DNA from: JBMOKT01 sp049323895
GTDB taxonomy: Bacteria; Bacillota; Peptococcia; Peptococcales; BICA1-8
Assembly (NCBI GenBank): GCA_049323895.1
Contig: JBMOKT010000002.1
Span: 1 to 64,000, forward strand
Direction of reading: 5' to 3'
DNA: 64,000 bases
The first letter of the stretch is position 1; each line of letters starts with the position of its first letter. The notes under the pieces are model-generated. The model had not been told where the DNA came from. It ran no database searches and worked only from the letters and a program-made list of their open reading frames with translations. Both the position numbers and the translations under genes were made by a program. Below, one piece after another: positions 23,106-31,900 of this stretch.

Positions 23106-24296
23106 ATGGGAAAACAAAAGTTTGAAAGAACCAAGCCCCACGTAAACATTGGAACCATTGGTCACGTTGACCATGGTAAAACAACAACAACAGCAGCTAT
23201 CACAGCTGTATTATCCTTATCAGGACAAGCAAAAGCAACGAAGTTTGACGAGATTGACAAAGCACCAGAAGAAAAAGCTCGTGGGATTACAATCAACACA
23301 GCCCATGTAGAGTATGAAACAAACAATCGCCATTATGCTCACGTTGACTGCCCAGGTCACGCCGACTATGTAAAGAACATGATTACCGGAGCAGCACAAA
23401 TGGACGGAGCAATCCTAGTAGTAAGCGCAGCAGACGGTCCTATGCCCCAAACTCGTGAGCACATTCTGTTGGCTCGTCAGGTAGGCGTACCATATATCGT
23501 AGTATGGTTAAACAAATCCGACATGGTAGATGACGAAGAATTATTAGAATTAGTAGAAATGGAAGTAAGAGAGCTATTAAGCCAATACGAATTCCCTGGC
23601 GATGACATTCCAGTAATCAGAGGATCCGGCTTAAAAGCATTAGAAGACCCAACAGGTCCATGGGCAGCAAAGATTCATGAATTAATGGCAGCAGTAGACG
23701 AATACATTCCAACACCAGAACGTGCAGTAGATAAGCCCTTCTTAATGCCGGTCGAAGACGTATTCAGCATTACCGGTCGTGGAACAGTAGCAACAGGCCG
23801 TGTAGAGCGTGGAACAATCAAAGTTGGTGAGGAAGTAGAAATCGTAGGTATGAGAGAAGAAACCCGTAAGTCCGTATGTACAGGAGTAGAAATGTTCCGC
23901 AAGCTGTTAGACCAAGCACAAGCAGGGGACAACATCGGAGCATTACTGCGTGGTGTAGACAGAAAAGAAATCGAACGTGGTCAAGTATTGGCAAAGCCAA
24001 ACTCCATTAAGCCGCATACCAAGTTTTCAGCAGAAGTATACGTATTAACAAAAGAAGAAGGCGGACGTCATACACCATTCTTTAACGGATACAGACCACA
24101 GTTTTATTTCCGTACAACAGACGTAACAGGTGTAGCATTATTGCCAGAAGGCGTAGAAATGGTAATGCCTGGCGACAACATCAAAATGGAGATTGAGCTA
24201 ATCACTCCAATCGCTATGGAAGAAGGCTTACGCTTCGCTATCCGTGAAGGCGGACGCACTGTTGGAGCGGGAGTAGTTTCAGCTATTAAGGCTTAA
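23106..24296 (+). CDS. tuf: Elongation factor Tu, copy 1
   Basis: 396 residues. It delivers aminoacyl-tRNA to the ribosome as a GTP complex. G1 is GHVDHGKT (19-26), switch II is DCPGHADY (81-88) and G4 is NKSD (136-139, often NKCD in other bacteria). Domains 2 and 3 are complete. It has its own promoter and stands between a tRNA cluster and rpmG. Codon use is markedly A-ending (GCA, GTA, TTA, ACA), unlike fusA and the ribosomal genes nearby. An identical copy lies in the str operon. Confidence 0.97.
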   Translation: MGKQKFERTKPHVNIGTIGHVDHGKTTTTAAITAVLSLSGQAKATKFDEIDKAPEEKARGITINTAHVEYETNNRHYAHVDCPGHADYVKNMITGAAQMDGAILVVSAADGPMPQTREHILLARQVGVPYIVVWLNKSDMVDDEELLELVEMEVRELLSQYEFPGDDIPVIRGSGLKALEDPTGPWAAKIHELMAAVDEYIPTPERAVDKPFLMPVEDVFSITGRGTVATGRVERGTIKVGEEVEIVGMREETRKSVCTGVEMFRKLLDQAQAGDNIGALLRGVDRKEIERGQVLAKPNSIKPHTKFSAEVYVLTKEEGGRHTPFFNGYRPQFYFRTTDVTGVALLPEGVEMVMPGDNIKMEIELITPIAMEEGLRFAIREGGRTVGAGVVSAIKA

Positions 24297-24319
24297 TTAC
24301 TCAAGGGTTAAGCTTGACA

Positions 24320-24502
24320 GCGGCATCCGATGAATGGCAATTTACCGGGATGCATCTGCTTTTAGGTCATACTGCATGATGCATCAGATGAATGATAAAC
24401 TTTATTGATGCATCCATTGAGCTAGACCCTGGTGCAGATGCCTCAAGGAATATTCGCTTGCATAGGATGCGTCAGAAGATGTTAACCCACTTGGGATGCT
24501 TC
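24320..24502. repeat. 29-bp periodic GATGCATC box array, island 5
   Basis: Seven boxes start at 24320 (GCGGCATC), 24349, 24378, 24407, 24437 (GATGCCTC), 24466 (GATGCGTC) and 24495 (GATGCTTC). Steps are 29, 29, 29, 30, 29 and 29. It follows the tuf stop by 24 nt and lies inside the duplicated segment. Confidence 0.92.
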
Positions 24503-24530
24503 TTATAATCAAACTACTAAACCAAACTAC

Positions 24531-24558
24531 AAAGCGGGACGTAAGTCCTGCTTTTATT
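24531..24558 (+). terminator. Terminator after tuf copy 1
   Basis: Stem AAAGCGGGAC/GTCCTGCTTT with GTAA loop and a following T-rich tail. It lies outside the duplicated segment, so the tuf transcript must include the repeat island. Confidence 0.85.
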
Positions 24559-24677
24559 CTCTGCCTGGAAAAATGGGTTAGATTTTGCCGCCAATGGTAA
24601 AAATAACATTATTAATGCTTTATATGCCCAAAGTTGATAGTTTTATTAATAAACAAAACTTCTAAGGGATTTTACAG

Positions 24678-24707
24678 TTGACATGCCAGTTAGTGGTATG
24701 CTAAAGT
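24678..24707 (+). promoter_or_regulatory. Probable sigma-A promoter of rpmG-secE-nusG
   Basis: TTGACA (24678-24683), an 18-bp spacer and TAAAGT (24702-24707). Confidence 0.65.
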
Positions 24708-24768
24708 AGATAAGGTACTGATAAAAAAGTATTTTATTATAGATAGATTGGACTAGGAGGTGGCGGCA

Positions 24769-24918
24769 GTGCGCGTTGGTGTTACTTTGGCTTGTACTGA
24801 TTGTAAACGCCGTAATTATAGCAGTAATAAAAACAAGAAAAACAATCCCGATAGAATTGAACTCAAGAAATACTGCCCGTTTTGTAAAACACATACTGTT
24901 CATAAAGAAACTAAGTAA
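24769..24918 (+). CDS. rpmG: 50S ribosomal protein L33
   Basis: 49 residues, zinc-binding type, with C9/C12 (CTDC) and C36/C39 (CPFC). GTG start with AGGAGGTGG 4-9 nt upstream. It lies before secE and nusG, the position of rpmGB in B. subtilis. Confidence 0.94.
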   Translation: MRVGVTLACTDCKRRNYSSNKNKKNNPDRIELKKYCPFCKTHTVHKETK

Positions 24919-24935
24919 TTAGGGAAGTGGAGAAA

Positions 24936-25157
24936 ATGAGTGTAAGACAAGCTGAAAACAACAAAAAACCAGGTGTAATCGAAAAAATCAAAAGATATGT
25001 CAAGGGTTCATGGAATGAACTTAAAAAAGTCCATTGGCCCAACAGATCTGAATTGGTTACTTATACTTCTGTTGTACTTGTTGCAGTAGTGATTGTATCT
25101 GCTATGATATGGGTTGTTGATTCTGCCCTTAGCTTTGTCTTGGAGTTGTTAATCTAA
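24936..25157 (+). CDS. secE: SecE, preprotein translocase subunit
   Basis: 73 residues with a single membrane span near the C-terminus (TSVVLVAVVIVSAMIWVVDS), preceded by the conserved amphipathic part GSWNELKKVHWPNRSELVTY. It clamps SecY in the SecYEG channel. ATG 24936 is preferred; GTG 24927 is an in-frame alternative. Confidence 0.93.
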   Translation: MSVRQAENNKKPGVIEKIKRYVKGSWNELKKVHWPNRSELVTYTSVVLVAVVIVSAMIWVVDSALSFVLELLI

Positions 25158-25210
25158 GAAGTACGTTTGAGGGGGTGAGGGTCCTGTAATTTTATAAGGA
25201 CCCTTGTGTT

Positions 25211-25735
25211 ATGGATAAAAAATGGTTTGTAATACATACGTACTCGGGATACGAGAATAAGGTTAAGGCTAACCTGGAGAAGCGTATTGAGTCCATGAAC
25301 ATGGGAGATAAGATTTTTCGAATTCTTGTTCCTATGGAGGATGAAGTGGAGATTAAAAACGGCAAACGTAAAATAACCAAACGCAAAGTCTTCCCGGGGT
25401 ATGTATTAGTTGAAATGCTCATGACAGATGACTCTTGGTATGTAGTAAGGAATACCTCAGGAGTTACCGGATTTGTTGGCACAGGCTCCAAGCCTGTCCC
25501 CTTGCATGACTCTGAGGCAAAAGCCTTGTTGAAACAAATGGGTGTTGAGGAACCAAAGGCTAAAATTAATCTCAATATCGGTCAGAGTGTAAGGGTAAAT
25601 TCTGGTCCTTTTGAGAATTTCTTAGGTGCAATTGAGGAAATATATCCCGATAAAGGCAAAGTAAAAGTGCTATTGTCCATGTTTGGTCGTGAGACACCTG
25701 TTGAGCTTGAATTCACTCAGGTTGATAAGGCATAA
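25211..25735 (+). CDS. nusG: Transcription elongation/termination factor NusG
   Basis: 174 residues with an N-terminal NGN domain (WFVIHTYSGYENKVKANLE; VFPGYVLVEM) and a C-terminal KOW domain (GQSVRVNSGPFENFLGAIEE). It binds RNA polymerase and the ribosome. The ribosome site is poor (AAGGA), so translation may depend on coupling with secE, 53 nt upstream. Confidence 0.95.
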   Translation: MDKKWFVIHTYSGYENKVKANLEKRIESMNMGDKIFRILVPMEDEVEIKNGKRKITKRKVFPGYVLVEMLMTDDSWYVVRNTSGVTGFVGTGSKPVPLHDSEAKALLKQMGVEEPKAKINLNIGQSVRVNSGPFENFLGAIEEIYPDKGKVKVLLSMFGRETPVELEFTQVDKA

Positions 25736-25746
25736 TCTATTTGTTG

Positions 25747-25770
25747 TAGTGGGAGGGTTAAAACCCGCTA
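25747..25770 (+). promoter_or_regulatory. Hairpin upstream of rplK
   Basis: Stem TAGTGGG/CCCGCTA (one G-T pair) with a 10-nt loop, 16 nt before AGGAGG. It might be a ribosomal-protein autoregulatory site, but I see no specific L1-binding signature. Confidence 0.4.
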
Positions 25771-25802
25771 TACCACATCTTGTCTAAGGAGGTGTACCCG
25801 AA

Positions 25803-26231
25803 GTGGCAAAAAAGGTTGTAGGTTTTATTAAATTACAAGTTCCTGCCGGAAAAGCGAACCCGGCTCCTCCTGTTGGTCCGGCATTAGGTCAACATGGTGT
25901 AAATATTATGGGTTTTTGTAAAGAATTCAATGAAAGAACAAAAAACCAAGTGGGATTAATTATTCCAGTTGAAATTACTGTTTATGCGGACAGATCATTT
26001 ACCTTTATTACCAAAACTCCGCCGGCTGCTATATTATTAAAAAAAGCTGCAGGAATTGAAAGAGCCTCTGGTGAACCAAACCGCAAAAAGGTTGCTAAAG
26101 TTCCTAAGTCTAAGGTAAGGGAAATTGCCGAAACAAAGATGAAGGATCTGAATGCAGCTTCTGTAGAAGCCGCTATGAGGATGGTTGAAGGAACTGCCCG
26201 TAGTATGGGTATTGAAATCGTTGAAGGATAA
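25803..26231 (+). CDS. rplK: 50S ribosomal protein L11
   Basis: 142 residues with the usual PPVGPALGQHGVNIMGFCKE and the C-terminal rRNA-binding part ending VEGTARSMGIEIVEG. GTG start after AGGAGGTG. Part of the GTPase-associated centre; paired with rplA downstream. Confidence 0.96.
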   Translation: MAKKVVGFIKLQVPAGKANPAPPVGPALGQHGVNIMGFCKEFNERTKNQVGLIIPVEITVYADRSFTFITKTPPAAILLKKAAGIERASGEPNRKKVAKVPKSKVREIAETKMKDLNAASVEAAMRMVEGTARSMGIEIVEG

Positions 26232-26321
26232 ATTGTCCCTATTGGGACAGGTTGAGGTTAAGGCTGAGACTGGTTTTTAAGCATGGGTTTTCTTAACCTT
26301 AACCTAACAGTGCCAGTTACT

Positions 26322-26347
26322 AACAAATTCGCTGCGGCGAATTTGTT
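26322..26347 (+). promoter_or_regulatory. Perfect hairpin between rplK and rplA
   Basis: An 11-bp stem AACAAATTCGC/GCGAATTTGTT with a TGCG loop, about 40 nt before the rplA AAGGAGG. A second inverted repeat, AGGTTAAGG/CCTTAACCT (26255-26305), lies before it. The T run is too weak for a clear terminator; partial attenuation or mRNA processing is possible. Confidence 0.5.
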
Positions 26348-26400
26348 TAAATATGTGGGAGGATTATTTCCGCAATCACCACAAAGGAGGATTATTAATA

Positions 26401-27108
26401 ATGCCAAAACATGGTAAGAAATATCTTGATGCCGTAAAAGGATATGACAAACAAACATATTATGAGCCTAACGAGGCTTTAGAATTAGCTAAGAAAATGG
26501 CGACAGCAAAGTTTGATGAGACTATTGAAGTTGCTGTAAAGCTTGGTGTTGACCCTCGCCATGCCGACCAACAGGTTAGGGGTGCGGTAGTATTACCCCA
26601 TGGTACAGGGAAAACACGTAGTGTTTTAGTATTTGCAAAAGGTGAAAAGGCTAAGGAAGCAGAGGCAGCTGGTGCCGATTTCGTTGGAGCAGAAGATATG
26701 GTTGCCAAAATCCAAGGTGGATGGTTTGGTTTTGACGTAGCTATTGCTACACCTGATATGATGGGTACTGTTGGTAAACTAGGTCGCCTTTTAGGACCTA
26801 AAGGTTTAATGCCAAACCCTAAAACTGGGACAGTTACCTTTGATATTGAGCGGGCTGTTAACGAAGTAAAAGCCGGTAAGATTGAATATCGGGTTGACAA
26901 AACTAGTATTGTCCATGCTCCAATTGGGAAAGCATCCTTTGAAATTGATAAGCTTCAGGATAACTTCCAAACATTAATGGAGACCCTAATTAAAGCTAAG
27001 CCTTCAGCCGCTAAGGGTCAGTATATGAAGAGTGTAACTGTTTCATCTACAATGGGACCTGGTGTAAAAATTAACCCATTAAAGGTTACTGCTAAAGCTC
27101 AAGGCTAA
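26401..27108 (+). CDS. rplA: 50S ribosomal protein L1
   Basis: 235 residues, full length. Conserved blocks are VKLGVDPRHADQQVRG, LGRLLGPKGLMPNPKTGTV and SSTMGPGVKI. ATG 26401 has AAGGAGG 8 nt upstream; the in-frame sequence before it is untranslated leader. L1 forms the L1 stalk and in many bacteria represses its own mRNA. Confidence 0.96.
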   Translation: MPKHGKKYLDAVKGYDKQTYYEPNEALELAKKMATAKFDETIEVAVKLGVDPRHADQQVRGAVVLPHGTGKTRSVLVFAKGEKAKEAEAAGADFVGAEDMVAKIQGGWFGFDVAIATPDMMGTVGKLGRLLGPKGLMPNPKTGTVTFDIERAVNEVKAGKIEYRVDKTSIVHAPIGKASFEIDKLQDNFQTLMETLIKAKPSAAKGQYMKSVTVSSTMGPGVKINPLKVTAKAQG

Positions 27109-27122
27109 TTTGCATCAGATAT

Positions 27123-27151
27123 TTGACATTTACGCCTGAATAAGTTATATT
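27123..27151 (+). promoter_or_regulatory. Sigma-A promoter of the L10 leader-rplJL operon
   Basis: TTGACA (27123-27128), a 17-bp spacer and TATATT (27146-27151). Confidence 0.88.
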
Positions 27152-27171
27152 ATTTAATATTAAAAAGCAAA

Positions 27172-27292
27172 TAATTGAGCGCTGTAGACAGCAGGTGTCT
27201 GAGGACTTAATTTCCTGCCGAGGCTAAGGATGATATTAATAATAATTAATGTTAATCTGCCTTCGTATGTCTACGGAGGCAGATTTTATTTT
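27172..27292 (+). ncRNA. L10 leader (ribosomal protein L10 autoregulatory RNA)
   Basis: The leader has the paired GCAGG/CCTGC arms (GTAGACAGCAGGTG and TTTCCTGCCGAGG). It ends in a terminator hairpin AATCTGCC...GGCAGATT with TATGTC loop and T run (27254-27292). This matches the L10 leader of Bacillota, where L10(L12)4 binding favours the terminator. Confidence 0.85.
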
Positions 27293-27378
27293 AGTTGCTA
27301 GTTGTTAGTTGCTAGTTGCTAGTTGCTAGTAAAAGATTGTGTATATTAGTTTGGGTTAGCGACTAGTCACTAGTCACT
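27293..27378. repeat. Heptad repeats between the L10 leader and rplJ
   Basis: First come six heptads CTAGTTG/TTAGTTG (27293-27332, the reverse complement of the ACTAGCC type), then GACTAGTCACTAGTCACTGA (27360-27378) in the forward sense. They lie after the leader terminator and before GGAGGTG of rplJ. Confidence 0.8.
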
Positions 27379-27423
27379 GAGCCCGAAAATATTAACCCCA
27401 AATACGAATGGAGGTGAACAATA

Positions 27424-27951
27424 TTGGGTAGCCTCGAATCCAAAAAACAGCTTGTTGCAGAAATGACCGAAAGGTTTAATGGTGCAAAATCCGTAATTAT
27501 TACCGACTACCGTGGTCTTAATGTTGCTGAGGTAACTGAACTTAGAAGTAAGCTTAGAGAAGCTGGAGTTGATTACAGAGTTGTAAAAAACACCTTGTTG
27601 AAAATTGCTGCTAATAATGCAGGTATTTCTGGCACTGAAGAATACTTCCAAGGACCAACTGCAGTTGCCTTTGGTCTAGAAGATGCTGTATCCCCTGCTC
27701 AAGTTCTTTCTAAGTTTGCTAAAGATCATAAAAACCTTGAAATTAAAGGCGGCATACTGGAAGGTAAGATGATTGGTGTTAACCAAGTTAAAGCATTGGC
27801 TGACCTTCCTTCAAGGGAAGTATTGCTTGGTCAGGTGGCTTCAGCTTTCCAAGCACCAATTGTTGGTCTGGTCAATGTATTACAGGGACCTATCAGAAAA
27901 CTTGGTTATGCTCTGGAAGAAGTCAGAAAACTCAAGGAAGCAGAAGCTTAG
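27424..27951 (+). CDS. rplJ: 50S ribosomal protein L10
   Basis: 175 residues. The N-terminal RNA-binding part has KSVIITDYRGLNVAEVTELR and DYRVVKNTLL; the C-terminal helix anchors L7/L12 dimers. TTG start with GGAGGTG upstream. Its synthesis should be controlled by the leader in front. Confidence 0.95.
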   Translation: MGSLESKKQLVAEMTERFNGAKSVIITDYRGLNVAEVTELRSKLREAGVDYRVVKNTLLKIAANNAGISGTEEYFQGPTAVAFGLEDAVSPAQVLSKFAKDHKNLEIKGGILEGKMIGVNQVKALADLPSREVLLGQVASAFQAPIVGLVNVLQGPIRKLGYALEEVRKLKEAEA

Positions 27952-28014
27952 AATGTGCTTAACACTTTTTGTATAAATCTAAATATGTGTTTAAATATTA
28001 AGGAGGAAATATAA

Positions 28015-28389
28015 ATGTCTAAAGTAAATGAAATTATTGAATTAGTGAAAGGTCTTTCTGTATTAGAATTATCCGAGTTAGTAAAAGCTTTTGAAGAAGA
28101 GTTTGGCGTAAGTGCTGCTGCACCTGTTGCTGTAGCTGCTATGCCTGCTGCTGTTGCTGCTGAAGCTGTAGAAGAACAAACTGAATTCGATGTAATCTTA
28201 GCATCTGCCGGCGACAAGAAAATCAACGTAATTAAGGTTGTTCGTGAACTTACCGGCTTAGGCTTAAAAGAAGCTAAAGACCTAGTTGATGGTGCTCCCA
28301 AGCCAGTTAAAGAAAAAATTGAAAAAGCAGAAGCAGAAGAAATTAAGAAGAAACTTGAAGAAGCAGGCGCAAGCGTACAAATTAAGTAA
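28015..28389 (+). CDS. rplL: 50S ribosomal protein L7/L12
   Basis: 124 residues. The N-terminal dimerisation part, an alanine-rich hinge (about 35-55) and the C-terminal factor-binding domain with KIAVIK-like KINVIKVVRELTGLGLKEAK and DGAPKPVKE are all present. AGGAGG precedes the ATG. A terminator follows. Confidence 0.97.
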   Translation: MSKVNEIIELVKGLSVLELSELVKAFEEEFGVSAAAPVAVAAMPAAVAAEAVEEQTEFDVILASAGDKKINVIKVVRELTGLGLKEAKDLVDGAPKPVKEKIEKAEAEEIKKKLEEAGASVQIK

Positions 28390-28390
28390 T

Positions 28391-28415
28391 AAAAACACCC
28401 GTAAGGGTGTTTTTT
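28391..28415 (+). terminator. Terminator after rplL
   Basis: A perfect 10-bp stem AAAAACACCC/GGGTGTTTTT with GTAA loop. rpoB therefore has its own promoter. Confidence 0.92.
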
Positions 28416-28558
28416 ACGTCAACACGTTTTCCCGTGAGTGCGTGAGCGCGTTACTGCTAAAAAGCTTCTAAAAGTTGTTGGCAAACATGAAAATGTTAAA
28501 TGCACAATTATTAATCTTCTTCTAGCGTGCCCATGTACCCACTTTTTCCAAAAAGTTC

Positions 28559-28587
28559 TTGACTTTATTTTTTGGTTATGCTAGCAT
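28559..28587 (+). promoter_or_regulatory. Probable promoter of rpoB-rpoC
   Basis: TTGACT (28559-28564), a 17-bp spacer and an extended -10, TGCTAGCAT (28579-28587). The -10 hexamer alone is weak, but the TG compensates. It gives a leader of about 380 nt. Confidence 0.6.
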
Positions 28588-28599
28588 TATAAAATGCGA

Positions 28600-28974
28600 T
28601 TTCATGTTAATCTTTGGCAAATTTTAAATTATTAGTATATGGGAAGGGGTATTAAGAGAATTTAAAAGAATATACTAGTTTATTTTTGGCAAAAATACTT
28701 AAGGTACGTTTTTTTATACTTATCAGAAAATAAAACTTATACAAGGTAATAAGTATAAGTGCAACATTGGCTTCTGCAGTAGCAAAAGGCTCAGCGCAAA
28801 GCCGTGTTTTTTAATACATATTTTACCAACAAAAGAAGGCCAAATAGTTAAGAAGGCAATACGGAAACCGTGTAATACAAAACACGACTTTCATGTATTG
28901 CTGTATGTTACTTTGGGATGTTAAATGTTTGACGGCAGAATATTTCTTTAAATAACGCTAAGGGGTGAGAGTAA
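28600..28974 (+). promoter_or_regulatory. Long structured 5' leader of rpoB
   Basis: No gene is visible. Segment 28714-28723 (TTATACTTAT) can pair with 28749-28758, or 28736-28742 (CTTATAC) can pair with 28753-28759; the two stems exclude each other. A terminator-like GGCTT...AAGCC stem with GTGTTTTTT lies at 28769-28812. A further CCGTGT/ACACG hairpin lies near 28868-28887. Confidence 0.5.
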
Positions 28975-31900
28975 TTGAACAATCCGGCTCGTGCACTTAG
29001 AGAAAGGCATAGTTTTGCTCAAATCCAGGAAAAGATGGAAATGCCTAATCTTATTGAAATTCAACAAAACTCATATCAATGGTTTTTAGATGAGGGATTA
29101 AAGGAAATGTTTTTAGATATTTCCCCCATTCAGGATTTTACTGGAAACCTGATTTTGGAATTTGTTGATTACACACTGGGGGAACCCAAATATGATGTTG
29201 AGGAATGTAAAGAAAGAGATGTTACATATGCAGCCCCCTTACGTTTAAAAGTTAGGCTTATTAATAAGGAAACTGGTGAAGTAAAAGAGCAGGAAGTATT
29301 TATGGGGGATTTTCCCTTAATGACCACTAAAGGTACCTTCATAATTAATGGTGCTGAGAGGGTAATAGTAAGTCAGTTAGTTAGGTCTCCCGGTGTCTAT
29401 TATTCAGAAACAATTGATACCAGCGGCAAAAGGCTGTATAATGCCACCATTATCCCCAATAGGGGTGCTTGGCTGGAATTTGAAACTGATTTAAATGAAA
29501 ATTTATTTGTAAGAATTGATAGGACGAGAAAGCTGCCGGCTACTGTTTTATTACGTGCTTTAGGTTATGGAAGCAATGGGCAGATTTTAGAACTTTTTGA
29601 TAATGATGAACGGGTAAGGATGACTTTAGAGAGGGATCACACTGAAACTGAGGGTGAAGCCCTTGTTGAGGTATATAAAAGATTGAGACCAGGCGAACCC
29701 CCTACAGTTGAGAGTGCAAGGTCCTTGTTAAACACACTCTTTTTTGACCCCAAACGTTATGATTTGGCAAAGGTAGGGCGTTATAAGCTTAATAAAAAGC
29801 TAAAGCTTGATATTGATAAAGAAGTAAAACATATCACCAGAGAAGATATTATTGCAGTTGTTAAATATCTTATTAAGCTGGTGAAAGGCGAAGGAAGACC
29901 CGATGATATTGACCACTTAGGAAACCGTCGCTTGCGTTCTGTAGGGGAATTGCTGCAGAACCAATTCCGTATTGGTCTTTCCAGAATGGAAAGGGTGGTT
30001 CGGGAAAGAATGACTATTCAGGACGTCGATGTAATTACACCTCAGGTGTTAATTAATATTCGTCCTGTTGTTGCAGCTATCAAAGAATTCTTTGGCTCCA
30101 GCCAGCTCTCTCAGTTTATGGACCAGACAAACCCGCTGGCTGAATTGACCCATAAAAGACGTCTCAGTGCATTAGGTCCTGGTGGTTTAAGCCGGGAACG
30201 TGCGGGCTTCGAAGTTCGTGACGTTCACCACTCCCACTATGGTCGCATGTGTCCCATTGAGACTCCGGAAGGACCAAACATTGGACTTATAAGCTCATTA
30301 AGTACCTATGCCCGGATAAATGAATTTGGATTTATTGAGGCCCCTTACAGAAAAGTAAACAAGGAAGAGGGTCGAGTAACGGAAGAAATAGAATATTTAA
30401 CAGCTGATGAAGAGGATAATTATGTTATTGCCCAGGCTAATGCTCCTCTTGATGAAGAAGGGCGTTTCCTGCGGAAGAAAGTTAATGCCCGCCACGGTCA
30501 TGAAATCTTGGTTGTGGATTCAGAAAAAGTTGATTATATGGACGTTTCCCCCAAACAGGTAGTTTCCATAGCTACGGCTATGATTCCCTTTTTGGAGCAT
30601 GATGATGCTAACCGTGCCCTTATGGGTGCTAACATGCAACGTCAGGCCGTGCCCTTGCTGCGTACAGATGCACCTTATGTAGGTACGGGGATGGAATTTA
30701 AAGCCGCCTACGATTCAGGTGTTTTAGTAATCACTAAAAACAGTGGTGTTGTGGACCGGGTAACTGCTGATGAAATTATCATTAAAACCGATGAAGGCAA
30801 GTCGGAAACATATAAGTTGACAAAATTCGATAGGTCTAACCAAGGAACATGTATAAACCAGAAGCCTATTATCAAAAAAGGGCAGAGGGTTGAAAGAGGT
30901 GCTGTTTTGGCTGACGGACCTTCAACGGACAAAGGTGAATTAGCCCTGGGGCGTAACGTTTTGGTTGCTTTCATGACTTGGGAAGGTTATAACTATGAAG
31001 ATGCTATTTTAATAAGTGAAAAATTAGTTAAAGAGGACTATTATACATCTATCCATATCGAAGAATACGAGTGTGATGCACGAGATACAAAGTTAGGACC
31101 CGAAGAAATTACCCGTGATATACCTAATGTTGGTGAAGACGTCCTTAAGAATCTAGATGACAGGGGAATTATCCGGGTTGGCGCTGAAGTAAGACCAGGG
31201 GATATCCTTGTGGGCAAAGTTACTCCCAAAGGAGAGACCGAGCTTACTGCTGAAGAAAGATTGCTGCGTGCGATCTTTGGTGAAAAAGCAAGGGAAGTAA
31301 GAGATACTTCATTAAGAGTTCCCCACGGTGAAGCGGGCAAAATTGTTGATGTTAAAGTATTTTCCAGGGAAAATGGAGATGAATTGGCTCCTGGAGTAAA
31401 CCAAATTGTCCGGGTTTATATTGCCCAGAAAAGGAAAATCTCCGAAGGAGATAAAATGGCTGGTCGCCACGGAAACAAAGGTGTAATCTCTAGAATACTG
31501 CCAGAGGAAGATATGCCTTTCTTACCCGACGGAACTCCCGTCGAAATTGTATTAAATCCACTTGGGGTACCATCCAGAATGAATATCGGACAGGTAATGG
31601 AAACCCATCTGGGCATGGCAGCTAAAGCTCTAGGTCTGCATATGGCTACACCGGTATTTGATGGTGCTACAGAGGATGATATTTTTGATATGCTTATTAA
31701 AGCTGATGGGGCAAGACCTGATCTCCATTTTGATAAAACCGGCAAGTTTAGACTGAGAGACGGTCGGTCCGGGGACTACTTTGACAATCCCGTAACAGTG
31801 GGATATATGTATGTTCTTAAATTAGCCCACTTGGTCGATGACAAAATCCACGCCCGCTCCACGGGTCCGTATTCACTGGTTACCCAGCAGCCGTTGGGTG

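Larger units (their letters stand above)
23089..24507. repeat. 1419-bp duplicated tuf segment, copy 1
   Basis: This segment appears identical to 39426-40844. Identity starts exactly at AAGGAGG, the ribosome site, and ends in TTCTTATA after the downstream GATGCATC island. Sequences outside both edges are unrelated. I compared it by eye; the encoded proteins are identical. Confidence 0.9.

Noticed and set aside
26460..26900. 146-codon open frame on the - strand
   Set aside because: Antisense to rplA; no start signal and no recognisable family.
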